From: Zygnema cylindricum
Lineage: Eukaryota > Streptophyta > Zygnematophyceae > Zygnematales > Zygnemataceae
Length of the DNA: 64,000 bases
Direction: 5' to 3'
Assembly: GCA_037447655.1 (NCBI GenBank)
Contig: JBBHKE010001220.1
Span: forward strand, 1-64,000
Shown: positions 24,943 through 35,442 of the stretch, in pieces
Layout of the letters: the number at the start of each line of letters is the position of its first letter
How positions within the stretch are numbered: position 1 is the stretch's first letter
Notes under the pieces: model-generated
The model's input: the letters and a program-made list of their open reading frames with translations, nothing else
Told to the model about the DNA's origin: nothing
The model's database searches: none
Made by a program: the position numbers and the translations under genes

Positions 24943-25143
24943 TTAACCAACTTTAGGTGCCCGATGAACACGATTCCATTCATCCACAAAGATCCTCACT
25001 CGATGCATACTGAAGTCCATGGTCACCATGGCTCCCTTTGGCACCACATGGATTTGCTTAATCTCCCGAGCCTCTGACTCAATGACGCGCTTCGCCTCTT
25101 CCACATCTTTTCCCACCAGCTCGGGCCACTCTCTTTTCGACAT
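24943..25143 (-). CDS. potato inhibitor I family serine-protease inhibitor
   Basis: A single exon of 66 residues, the usual size for plant PIN-I proteins without a signal peptide. The family pattern is clear: REWPELVGKDVEEAKRVI at the N-terminus, then VVPKGAMVTMDF with the binding loop, RVRIFVDE as the supporting strand, and PKVG at the C-terminus. By alignment with CI-2 and eglin, P1 is Met42 and P1' Asp43, so chymotrypsin/elastase- or subtilisin-like proteases are the likely targets. Arg48 and Arg50 match the loop-supporting arginines. No cysteines occur. The ATG is 8 bp downstream of a good acceptor (GTTGTGCCAG), so there is probably a 5'-UTR intron, or an upstream exon adding a leader. 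A GA-rich tract (minus strand) lies about 110-230 bp upstream. Confidence 0.9.
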   Translation of the reverse strand: MSKREWPELVGKDVEEAKRVIESEAREIKQIHVVPKGAMVTMDFSMHRVRIFVDEWNRVHRAPKVG

Positions 25144-25253
25144 ATCTGTCTCTGGCACAACAGCACAAAACAAAATCAAAGTAGACAAAACACATGAGAA
25201 TGATTCAAAAACGCCTTGTATTCAACAAAATCCGGTTTGCAAAGGTATCCCTT

Positions 25254-25370
25254 CCTTTTCTTGGATCCCTCCATCTCTCCCTCCTTCCGTCCCTTCCTCT
25301 CTCCCTCCCTTCACTCCTCCCACCCATTCCTCCCTCTTTCCCTCCCCTCCCTGCCTGTCTTTCTTGAGGC
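25254..25370. repeat. polypyrimidine tract (TCCC-rich) upstream of the inhibitor gene
   Basis: About 115 bp of nearly pure C/T with TCCCTCC units. On the strand of the inhibitor gene it is a GA-rich tract in the promoter or 5'-UTR intron. It is simple sequence; any regulatory role is speculative. Confidence 0.7.
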
Positions 25371-25399
25371 GTATGCTTTAGGGAAACATAGTGAAGAAA

Positions 25400-26456
25400 T
25401 TGAAGCAAAGAGACCAAATCAGACAAAAGACATTGAAATCGAGAATCGAAATCTACAGTAAATCTCTGAGCCTGTATTGAGACAACAAATTTATTTCCTT
25501 TAGCAACATAAAAAAACAAAAAAAAAACAAAAAAAAGAGAGAAAAAATAACAAAACGGAAAAAAGATCACATATCTTTGCTGTGTAAAAAGTTCTCATGA
25601 AGAAGACAGTTAATGAAATCCTTGGAGAAACACAAAAATGTTTTAAAATTTACAATGAACATGTATGTTCCTTTGGAGAAACATGAAACGAATAAAAGTG
25701 AATAAAAAAATATCATAAACCAAAAAACACTGACAACTGTCTTAAAGTTTGTACCAATCATTGGAAAATTCAAAATTTTGAAAAGTTCACACGAAATAAA
25801 CCGTCTATACTTTATTGAAAAAATACGTAAAACGTATATACATATAAAAAAAAACGTAATTTGACATTTCAATTTTTTTTTAAGAGCTCCCTTTCTCTCT
25901 CTTTTATTGTTTCAACTAAAAAAAAAACAAATCATAGGACAAACGAATAAAAAAACATGAAACAAGCCTCGGCCATGGAAAAAAGAATCACCTTTTCCTC
26001 CTTCTTCAGAAACCCTAAATAAAAAACCACTCTCAGAAACAATTTCTCAGTCAATTCAAAACCACAAACGTTCAAAACATAAAAAAGGAGAAGAGACAGT
26101 AGAGAAAGTATACCTTTTCTTATCAGGTTTGGTTTCTTTTCAGATTCAGGTTTTTGTTTATGGAAAAAGCCTTGCTTCTGCAGCAGATGTGCAAGGCAAG
26201 TTAACTATCTACCACACTATTTTCTCACATAAGGCGATGATGAGGAGTTGGGTCAACATGGCATTTCTTGCGAACGTTCATGTCAAAATCTTGACCGAAT
26301 CTACCGTACGATCCACCCGCTCGGACTGAAAATAATACGGGGTCTAGAATGAGTTCGGCCCGAACAATACAATACAGTACATCGTGTCTCGCTATTACTG
26401 TAGTGCTGAGTTTTGATTACCCACCACCGATCGGAACCTTAAAACTTTGCCTTTCA
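25400..26456. other. AT-rich non-coding stretch
   Basis: Many A-runs and no recognisable exon. A partial family-E terminus (CATCGTGTCTCGCTATTACTG) is seen at about 26379 without a clear partner. Confidence 0.5.
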
Positions 26457-27128
26457 GGGTGAACTTCCATTATGCGTCCCAGTAATTGTACGAAAAAATT
26501 TACTGAAGGGCGTGCCTTCCATTAGGTCGCGTTTGTAAACCTGCGTGGCTCATTCTGGTTGGTAACACGTAGGCTAATATTCTATGCTTAAAATCTTGAA
26601 AGAATCTTCGAATGCAATGTCAGAATGCAAATCTGTACGAGCGGAGGTAGTATTTGTACCAGCGGAGGTAATTAATGACTCGTACAGAGGGCATTAAATG
26701 TACTACCCAAAATTTCAAAACGCAACGACAAAAAGGCGGCGGCAAACTTTGATGGTGGGAGCGTGACGAGATAATTTCGGCGGATTCGCAGCCACCCTGG
26801 CGAACGAAACATGGCCCTTGCGACGTGTACGCACATACGCGTGCGCTCATCGTGGATTCTTTTTACCTTTTCCACGCGGCCTATTTTTACACGTTCTGTA
26901 ATCGAGAACTTTCCTCAGTGTGCACGGTCCTAACAAACTGTAGGGTAAGTGACGTGGCTTCACGGATAAAAAGTGCAGTTTAATCCGACGGTCCTAGTTT
27001 ACGCCTACAACCCTGGACAATTTTCTGTAATGTTGTTTTCGTTGAAAAAAAAAAATCTGTACGAACCTGTACGAAACGGTACGGCCATTAGTAAAAAACC
27101 CCACTTTTTCGCTAATGGAAGTCCACCC
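26457..27128. mobile_element. PIF/Harbinger-like element (family B, copy 1)
   Basis: A 672-bp element with ends GGGTGAACTTCCATTA and TAATGGAAGTCCACCC and duplication TCA on both sides (26454-26456 and 27129-27131). The interior matches copies at 46457-47178 and, in reverse, 49065-49765. A second copy of the end motif (TGCCTTCCATTAGG) lies about 50 bp inside the left end. No transposase; frames through it are not genes. Confidence 0.85.
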
Positions 27129-27267
27129 TCAATCGTAACCGTAAGTGGCGAGAAAAAATGAACACTGCTGTAAATGTTAAATGGTGTACTATACATCGCC
27201 AATCGCTATTAGAGTAAAGGAATAAATAGCGTAAAAATAAAATTAGTGTTATTAACGCTAATTGGAA

Positions 27268-27279
27268 AATATATATATA

Positions 27280-27320
<41 letters not shown>
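27268..27320. repeat. (AT)n microsatellite
   Basis: About 50 bp of alternating AT with a single interruption, inside the left half of the split MITE. Confidence 0.95.
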
Positions 27321-27322
<2 letters not shown>

Positions 27323-27336
27323 TAACTAATCACTAA

Positions 27337-28089
27337 GGGTGAACCTCCATCAGGCGAAAAGTGAGGTTCATTACTGGAAAAAGTGCATTTTCGTACAAGG
27401 CCAACGCATTTTCGTACATGGCCGTACTTTTTTTTTTAATATATATAAAACATGATTTCCAAACTTTTGGGCGAAATTTTCGACCGTCTGATTTTGAGTT
27501 TTTGAAGCAAACGCTCCTTCTGTCCAGTATGTGGCAAGTCTCCTCGACTGTCCTCAAGAGGAGACTTGCCATATACAAGACGTGTCTATTGGTACACTTT
27601 GAAACAAAAAGGTATCATCCACGGCGGACGAGCGATGACGACCTCACAATTGCCAAAGACCACGTACCTTGGTACAAGGCGGATTTGAAAGCGACGAAAA
27701 TATATTTGACGGACGACTCTTTTCCATCGTGGAAAGGACTTTGGGTAAAAAACAAAATGGCAAACAATAAAGTAAAAAATTTCATTTTGAAAATGATTTC
27801 GAAACGGTTGGTACAACGAAATGACAAGAACGTACAAATTTTACATTCGCGTAGCGCTGCTAGATATTTCAATATGCGTTCGTCCGTACATACGTCGTTT
27901 AAATTTTGTGCTATTCGAATCTTTTAATATTCTTGGCCGGTTGAACAAGATCCTACGTGTTCCCGATTGCAATCCAGCACGTCAGCAATTGGTGCCTCGC
28001 TGGCACAACCTGAAAGTGAAGTGCTACAAATATTACTGCCAGTAAACGTCTCCATAAGATTACTGGAAATGCCTGATGGAGGTTCACCC
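27337..28089. mobile_element. PIF/Harbinger-like element (family F), nested
   Basis: Perfect 19-bp inverted ends GGGTGAACCTCCATCAGGC and target duplication TAA (27334-27336 and 28090-28092). The 753-bp interior is open for most of its length (27361-27927, plus strand), but the translation shows no transposase motif and I do not call it a gene. Its first bases after the left end (GAAAAGTGAGGT) recur at about 54578 in a fragment. Confidence 0.85.
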
Positions 28090-28468
28090 TAACTCTAATT
28101 TGGGTTTTTCGAATAATATATACACGCCGTATCGATGTTTACATCAATATATGTACCCGTACAAAATTTGACAATTCGTACGCCAAAATTTGAATATTCG
28201 AGTTTGCATCACTTTTCCCATTGCACATACACATGCGTGCGCAATTACATTAAATAACTTTTTGTACATTTTTATTTAAAAAATTACATTTTGGTGCGAA
28301 AAAATCATGTCCGTACACCACACTATAGACAACGTAGTGTACTTCCCTTATTAACGCTAATTAAAAAAAGAACCCTAAAAAATAGAATTATGGATTGTAT
28401 TTCAGGTTTTTTTTTTTTTTTAAAGGGCACCGAATTAGCGTTTTTTACTCTAATAGCGATTGGCGGTG

Positions 28469-29335
28469 TAGTGTAGTGTAATCATAGTTGTTCATAGCGA
28501 TTAGTGCGAACGTTTCAATCGTGACGAATTATACGTAACGAATGCATTGAACCTTTTGAACAAATCGTAAAAAATCGTTAATGAATTTCATCCATACAAT
28601 TCCGTACGATTAAAAAAAAATACATATAGTGCAGGTTGTCAGTTTTATGTTAAATGAGCGCTAAAGTATTATAAATGTTTAAATAAATATGACATTTCAT
28701 GTCAGTACCGGAATTTTTTCATCAACTGGTAGCGCGGAATGTGAAAGGAGGACTCTGGCACACCCGTGTTCGAACGTCCGCAAGAGCACACTTTTATCAA
28801 ATTCCGTGTGTTTGAGCCTATCTAATATGCAACCATGGCCCATTTTTATCAAATTCTGTGTGTCTAAGCCTATCTGACACGCAGCCATGACCGCCTTCTC
28901 TTTGCCTTCTCTCTCTATCTATCAGACAGCACACAACTGCAAAAAAATAAAATACAGACCATGTACAAATGACATTTTTCACATTAAGCATTGCACGACA
29001 TAAAAAAACGCGCGCGGAAATAGTGTGACGTTTCAACGTCTCTTTTCGAAAATGTGCGTACACTTTCGATGAAGAGACGTACACGTTTCGTGATATTTCT
29101 GTTCAGTTCACTGAAAAGAAAGTACCAATAACTACGACGTATCTTTTCCTCGAATTTCGTACATTTCCGTAAAACACCGTACATATTACGGGAATTATTG
29201 TACTTTTCCAGTAAATTGTCAGTTTCAATTTACAGTAGTCATTTTTTTGCGATTTTCAAAATCGTCACGAATTATAAGTTTCAATCGGAAAATTTTAAAA
29301 AATCGTACGACGTGAACAACACTGACTGTAATGTA
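28469..29335. other. AT-rich spacer between MITEs
   Basis: No gene is seen. Two near-identical 40-bp segments around AAATTCYGTGTGTYTRAGCC occur at about 28799 and 28850, a short local duplication. Confidence 0.45.
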
Positions 29336-29533
29336 CACCGCCAATCGCTATTAGAGTCAAGGATTATATAGCGTCAAAAAAAAAATTAGCGTTATTGATT
29401 CCAATTTAGTACCTGAGACGTGGCAAATTATGGTCCACCTACTTAAATAGCGTTATTAATTGTATTTCAGGTTTTTTTTTTTTTTAAAAGGGCACCGAAT
29501 TGGCGTTATATACTCTAATAGCGATTGGCGGTG
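29336..29533. mobile_element. TA-duplication MITE (family E), best-preserved copy
   Basis: A 198-bp element with near-perfect ends CACCGCCAATCGCTATTAG and CTAATAGCGATTGGCGGTG, flanked by TA. It is the reference copy for the family. Confidence 0.9.
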
Positions 29534-29540
29534 TACCGTA

Positions 29541-30040
29541 CACCGCGCATCGTAATTAGAGTAATGAAAAAATTAGAGTAAAAAAAGAGAAAAAAATAAT
29601 TAGAGTAATTTACTCTAATTTATGTGATAGAACTGTTTCAAAAAGGAATTTACTCTAATTTATGCGGTGTACTCTAATTTGGCAAGCTAATATCCTCTAC
29701 TGTAAATAAGGTATTTGTACAGAATCTGACAAAACGTACAGTTTATCGTCACTATGACGTTTGCACTACGCGGTTTGTTAAAACGCAGTTACATGATAAT
29801 GGCCTGTATTAAATCATTATTTGTACTTTTTTACTTATAAAAGTACAATTTTGCACGGTCGGACGTCGCCGTACTCCACACTATTTAAAACGAACATATA
29901 TTAGAATTAAAAACGTTAATTAAACCTTACCTTAAATAGCATAATGAAAAAATTAGAATCATTTACTCTATTTGATGTGATAGAGTCGAAATTTCGAGCG
30001 ACCGAATTAGAGTAATTTACTCTAATTACGATTCGCGGTG
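29541..30040. mobile_element. TA-duplication MITE (family E variant with TTAGAGTAA repeats)
   Basis: A 500-bp element with ends CACCGCGCATCGTAATTAG and CTAATTACGATTCGCGGTG, flanked by TA. It starts only 7 bp after the end of the previous MITE. The sub-terminal regions carry several TTAGAGTAA/TTACTCTAA motifs. Confidence 0.85.
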
Positions 30041-30529
30041 TAGTGCACAAAAGTACGAGAAATAATAAATACGTCACGCATTATCTCAATGTGCTGAAAA
30101 TGTTTCTTTACTTTTTTCGGAAGGCCGAGAATACATATTCGATCTTTCGTAATTTCATTTCCATCGGGTTCCATTGGGAGGTCTCTGCAATTGTACGGAC
30201 ATCATTTACTGGCTGGGAACATTTAGGACCATGGAGTACAGACTAGGTTCAGTAGTCAGTACTGTACTGTAATATCTGGACCCGTCTCATAAGCTATTTA
30301 TTTATATAATACGGGGCTACAATATATAGCATGTGCAAGCGTTTTCGCACTTTTCGTCTGTGCCACGATCCTTCTCTTCTCCGTTCCGTGGAACGCCGTC
30401 CAACAGCTGCCGCGTACGGAATTTTATAATTTCACAACCGGAGGCGTACAAGACGTTACGACGGTAACTCTTCATTTCTTTTTCTCGTACGGAAGCAGTC
30501 TTCTGTTGGAGAAGCGGAGAACTCGAGGC

Positions 30530-30719
30530 ATGGGAGGAGGCTCGGCCGGCCCAGCAGCCGGGGGAGGAGTGGGAGGGAAGCTTCTCGTGGGAGCGCTGCT
30601 GCTCAGCCTGGCCGCCGCTGTCTCAGCCGTACACGTGGCACCCGTGGTCGGCGGGAACCTGCCAAAGACGGGTTCGGAGGAGAGAGCGGAAGCTGCGAAG
30701 GAGACTCGCGTGCCTGGAA
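30530..30719 (+). CDS. possible first exon of a secreted protein
   Basis: An ATG at 30530 in a favourable context opens 63 codons, GC-rich unlike the surroundings. They encode a Gly/Ala-rich start, a strongly hydrophobic core (LLVGALLLSLAAAVSAV) that looks like a signal peptide, and a charged tail. The frame meets a good donor (GGAA|GTGAGC) at 30720. A TATA-like TTATATAATA lies upstream at about 30302. No downstream exon was found. It could be a gene remnant or a chance GC-rich frame. Confidence 0.3.
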
Positions 30720-30944
30720 GTGAGCGGCTCATCCCGTCACGCCGAGTCACAGATGCAGAAACGAAACATAATCAAAAACGACAAACAGAAATAGAATAAA
30801 CTGCCAAAGGACCATGTGACCGACAGTGACGCAAACGTTACGCCCAGACCTGGCGTGCAACGGTTCGCTCCAGCTGGCTCTCGCGGGAGCCACTTCCAAT
30901 GCTCTCTCACTGCAGTCAGTCTCGCTGGCCACCAATGGCTCTAG

Positions 30945-31150
30945 ATATCGGCCGTATCGGCCACATTTTCCACCTCGGCCATACATATATCGGTCATATT
31001 GGCCATATTGGCCATCTTCACTTTGTCGGCATATGTATTGCCTAAATCGGCCGTACAGATATTATCGGCCTTATGGACCATATGCACCAGCACCACCTCG
31101 GCCATTTTTATTGGCCATATCGGGCATATCAGGCATATCGGTCATATCGG
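30945..31150. repeat. degenerate short repeat of (ATATCGGCC)-like units
   Basis: About 20 imperfect units of TATCGGCCATAT type. Translation gives a Tyr/Pro-rich run that I read as a repeat artefact. Confidence 0.7.
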
Positions 31151-31224
31151 GCCTGGCTACAGGATATCCGCATCAAAATCAGCTTCGTTGTGCACATGGC
31201 TACAGTGGCTGTGGCGGTTACTGA

Positions 31225-32780
31225 CTGTACGGAATACTTGTTGTAAAAGCGGAATGAGTGCCAATAATTAGTGTTGCGTATCGAACTGGAACCACCGATT
31301 TCCGGTTTTTGGAACCGGCAGGGGTCCTGGTTTTACTGTTACTGAGTTGTACTGAGTTGGAGTACAATGGTTTTTTTTACTGTTTTTTAGGTCAGTCTAG
31401 ATGCACAGAATCTCTCATTTATTTAAACATGCTGGCAATGACACATAAAGAAAACAAGTCTCCAACCAAGGAAATGCTAAAAATTTCACTTGAAAGTTAT
31501 TTTCCGGCAAAAGCCGTAAAAATTCCTAGAAAATCCTGAATTACCTTAAAATACCCTTGAAAATACCCTTGAAAATTATCCTAGAACACCTTGAAATACC
31601 TAAGAAGACTTCAACAGAGAGGCTAAAACGAAAAGTAAGAGTTAAGAACTCGTTCGCATGTAAGCCGTGTGAAACCAAAAAAAAAAATCAATCTTCAGCA
31701 TACTTTTAGCCTTTACAATGGTACTAACTCGAATACTAAAAAATTCTCAAACCAAAAAGATTGCGAATATCGGTCCATTCGACTGTTGTACGGATACTGT
31801 ATCGGAGTATATCGTTGACATTTTGATACGATAAGCAAGAACTAACAATACTTGTTCAGGTTATGCTTGGCCGTGTGTAATCCCCTTAAAAGGTGTTTGT
31901 CAGTGCATGGCTTTATGACCTTATTGATGCTTTTATATCTCACAATTAGAGTTTGAATTGTTGAAGCTCAATAAACCTTGGCAAAAATGTCCCCACAACT
32001 TTTATTCAACATGGGTTCTAAACAATAATTATTAACATTGACAGTTGTTTATTTCATGGTTAATAGTTGTTCAATTTCAACATTGATCAACGTTGGACAC
32101 GTTAATACGATGGAGTTCGATGAAAACATCGGCATTGTCAAAAATTGTTGATGTACCTGTACATTTGGGCTTACCGTTTAAATTGTAACGTTTAAATTCT
32201 GCAAAAATCTAAACGTTTACACAGCCCTTTACGGATGAACGTTAATTCTGATTAACATTACTTTTGTGTAAGATTAATTCTAATCAATACTGATTCTGCA
32301 TAATGCTAGTTAAGACTCATTTCGGTTAATACTAATTTTGATGTTCACTAATTTTGATTTATACAAATTCTGACTAATACCTTTTCTGATTAACATTAAT
32401 TCCGATTAATAATAACTTTGATGAATAGTAATTTTGATGAAGATTGAGAGTGGGAGTGAGACAAACATGATGTGAAATTGTAGTTATAGAAGAGAAATAA
32501 AATAAACCAATATTTCCGGATTTGGTTTAGGATGGGAAAAAATTGATAGAGGCTCTCATCTCTCAAAAGACCCAAAATGTTATATTAACACTAAATGGTT
32601 TTCCATGCAGGTATGTGGTCAGAAGTAAAACGTCGCTCAAATTGACATTCGTCTTTATTTCCCAAAGGACGCTTATTGGAAATCTCGAGAGGGTCGAGAA
32701 TGGTGATATTTACCTTCGGGAAACTGGAGGTTTTTTCCTTCTGATACTTGTGAAGTTCGTTGAATGACTGGCTCCGTGTA
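31225..32780. other. intergenic, upstream of the dioxygenase gene
   Basis: No gene is recognised. TAGTGTTGCGTATCGAACTGG at about 31268 resembles the left end of the family-D hAT-like elements, but no right end or target duplication was found. Around 32240-32440 there is a decayed AATTYTGATTAATA-like tandem pattern. Confidence 0.45.
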
Positions 32781-35442
32781 ATGGGGTCAATACAAAAAGG
32801 GTTACATATATCTTTTCAGCAAGGGAAAGTGAACCTGAATGCGGCTAATTCTTCTGTTTTTGGGACTCCAATACTGAGCATTACACAAAATCTTCCCAGT
32901 AGAGATTCACTTTTGTTAAAGACAGTAGTGTTTTTTTGCCAGTCACCTCATGTAAGAGTGTCTCGTAAAGCTTTTGATTTTTCTAATCTTCCTAATCTTC
33001 CTAATCTCCCTAATCTCCCTAATCTCCCTAATTTCTCTAATCAGTCTCGATACAGTTGTCGTAGGTTTTCCACACCGAGGTCCGACCAACCAGTAATGGC
33101 TGAGGTGTTAAATACAACCTCACAAGTCTTTTCAGTCACAATAAAGAGAGGTTTTTTGCCGGTACAAGATCCTCTTCGGTCCTTAACAAGCAAAAAATAT
33201 ACTGTCTGGGAGGAAACTTTGACAGAGTTGCCACAGTTACTCGTAGCCTCGGGGAACGGGACTCTAAGGAGACGATTAGAGAGCTTGCCGGAGTTCGATA
33301 CTGAGTCTCTTTTGGTCGAAAACAATGAATATGAATTATGGAGGGCATATTTTGTCCTTTCCTTTATTGCACATGCTTATGTTTGGGGTGAAGAACCTCC
33401 TCCGGCAAAACTCCCAAGCCATGTTGCTTTACCGTGGACAAAAATTGCAGAAACTCTTCACATGCCTCCTGTTTTGGTTTATGCCACATATAATCTCAAC
33501 AACTGGAGACGCCTCGATCCCGATGGTCCTATAGAGCTCGGGAATATCGTTTGCCTCCATAATTTTTTTGGGGGAGTTGACGAAGAGTGGTTTCGATTGG
33601 TTCATATCGATATTGAAGCAAAGGCAGCTGTAGCCATGGAGGCTGTTTTGTTGGGGCAAGAGGCGGTACGCAGTGGTAATGTAAAGCAGGTCAGTGTCTG
33701 ATATGCGAATATTACAGTATATTTGTGCTTACTTTATATACTTCTCTATATATTATAGTATATAGACTATCGGGATTTCTAGTATTGTATACAGTATATA
33801 TACTTCTCGTATGCTATAGTATACGAGAAGGAATACTGTACTATACCATATACTATATTATATTTCTTGATTGAAAATCGAATTTTATGCTGGAAAGCTA
33901 GTCCCCTGATAGAAATGAGAAGTATCATCTCGACATTCATCAAATTTGAGCAGACGCCGTACATTTGAAAACACCCATTTGGGTCTTTTTTGGCAAACTT
34001 TGTCTTACATCCTTGCACATTTTGTTTCAAATAGTCCTTTCCGGATGGAGTATTGTTTGAGTCTTGTAACATTTTGTGTTATCCTTTGTCCAGATGTCAG
34101 ATAATTTGAAAACTATAGCTCAAGTGCTCAAAAACATGCAACAAACTTTGAACAGAATGGGAGAAAAATGTGACCCGTACATTTACTACCACCGCATTCG
34201 GTCCTTCATGTCGGGCTGGCGAGACAATCCGTCTTTACCTTCTGGACTGATATATGAAGGTGTAAGTACAGAACCTCAAAAATATTATGGGGAAACTGGA
34301 GCACAATCGACAATAATAGCAACACTGGATGCCGCATTGGGAGTCGATCATCCTTCTGGTTGGCTTTCCGACTACCTCCAAGTGAGATTTTCAACCTATA
34401 CTGGATTTATGAGAGGCACACCCGTCCTTTGATTTAAACCAGCGATTGCCCTGTCCTGTCACAGATGCTTTTTGCTTTGTCCTTTTTGGCAGGCTGTCTG
34501 CACTCTTACCTGATTCAGTACATAGTATTTAACATAGTATAGTATTTAATATACTATTTAAGGGAGGAAAACGGCAAATCGTTCCAGCTTTGCGGTCTTT
34601 TATTGAATGGCTTTTTGCTAAATTTGAGGGAGAGTTACATCTTGAGGATGGTCATCGTGTCAAGCTACATATGAAAGATTTTTTGAAATGGTTTGGGTGT
34701 TTGTGGAGGATTTTTTCTGTAGAAATGGAGGGAAACAAATGCAATACAGTTAGCGAAACTGTTATATTCAATGTCTGAGTTAGTCAAAGTCAAGCTCCAA
34801 GATGAGTCAGTCAAGTCAAGTCAGGTCCGTTTCAGTCCAGTTTGTAACTTGGATTTTCCTGAGGAGAAAATCGTAATGGCCCTTGTCTCACTACACTGCC
34901 CATCGCTGTTACTGCCAATGATTCATTAGTGTTAATGTGGAATTAGAATGTGTTACACTAATTTAGTGGATTTAATGCACTCCTTTATAAAGTGTTATTC
35001 ACACTATTTTATGATTTTTGGCGAAAAGGCATTGCGACCGGAATAGTGATATGAACAGTAGTATTGATAGGCAGTGTAGTTGCTGTTCATGAAGAACAAC
35101 AAAAACAAAAGAAAGACATTTTTATTTCGTATATAATGTTTTTGTTTTGTGTAGGTTATGCGTGAGCACATGCCCAAACAACACCGGAGCTTTCTACAAT
35201 TGGTGGAGGGAGGCCCTTCAATAAGGGCTTTTGTTGTTGCACATGCTCTGGACTTAACAACCGATTACAACTATTGTTTGGAAGAACTCTTCAAATTCCG
35301 TTCACTCCATAAAAGCTTTGCGTTCAGTTACATTAGAAAACATAGTTTAAAGCAGGATGAGAAAGGCACGGGAGGCACAGATTTTATGCCTTATCTTTCA
35401 AAACATGCACATAATACTAGCGAACATCTTCTGAACGAGTAA
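32781..35442 (+). CDS. IDO: indoleamine 2,3-dioxygenase family haem protein
   Basis: This family opens the indole ring of tryptophan (N-formylkynurenine formation). Three phase-0 exons, 32781-33689, 34094-34381 and 35155-35442, give 494 residues. The IDO domain runs from about residue 122: RGFLPVQDPL, RAYFVLSFIAHAYVWG, PPVLVYATYNLNNWR, GGVDEEWFRLVHIDIEAKAA (exon 1); CDPYIYYHRIRSFMSGW and YYGETGAQSTI (exon 2); HMPKQHRSFL, FRSLHKSFAFSYI and KGTGGTDFM (exon 3). His451 in FRSLHKS aligns with the proximal haem ligand. Residues 1-120 are an extension absent from animal enzymes (about 400 residues), with a 9-bp repeat giving NLPNLPNLP and a basic Ser-rich stretch, possibly organelle targeting; the start could instead be at 33096 (MAEVLN). 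Intron 2 holds a family-E MITE. All motifs are intact, so I expect a working gene. Confidence 0.92.
32985..33040. repeat. 9-bp coding tandem repeat in dioxygenase exon 1
   Basis: Six units of the AATCTTCCT/AATCTCCCT type in frame encode repeated Asn-Leu-Pro just before a basic stretch. It is the only repetitive part of this protein and lies outside the catalytic domain. Confidence 0.85.
33800..33832. repeat. short perfect hairpin in dioxygenase intron 1
   Basis: CTTCTCGTAT and ATACGAGAAG form a 10-bp stem with a short loop, inside a TATA-rich part of the intron. It could be a decayed palindromic element or an intron fold. Confidence 0.55.
34894..35076. mobile_element. TA-duplication MITE (family E) in dioxygenase intron 2
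   Basis: A 183-bp element with ends CACTGCCCATCGCTGTTAC and GTATTGATAGGCAGTG, flanked by TA. It is degenerate, so not recent, and it ties the dioxygenase gene to this genome. Confidence 0.7.

Larger units (their letters stand above)
27194..28468. mobile_element. TA-duplication MITE (family E) split by a later insertion and an AT repeat
   Basis: The left end is CATCGCCAATCGCTATTAG at 27194 and the right end is CTAATAGCGATTGGCGGTG at 28468, both flanked by TA. The intact relative at 29336-29533 is only 198 bp. Here the two halves are separated by an (AT)n run (27268-27320), a 753-bp PIF-like element (27337-28089) and about 200 bp of other AT-rich DNA. Confidence 0.75.

Noticed and set aside
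25205-25570. Frames rich in Arg/Gly/Glu or Pro/Ser
   Set aside because: Shadows of the TCCC-rich tract.
27361-27927. 188-residue frame inside the family-F element as a transposase
   Set aside because: No DDE or DNA-binding motif is recognisable and the element is far too short for a PIF transposase plus Myb-like protein; it may be chance.
30826-31224. Tyr/Pro-rich 132-residue frame as a cell-wall protein
   Set aside because: It is an out-of-register reading of degenerate ATATCGGCC repeats without signal peptide.
34590-34778. 62-residue frame between dioxygenase exons as an extra exon
   Set aside because: Exon 2 joins exon 3 directly in phase at conserved IDO residues (DYLQ|VMREHMP), leaving no room for it.
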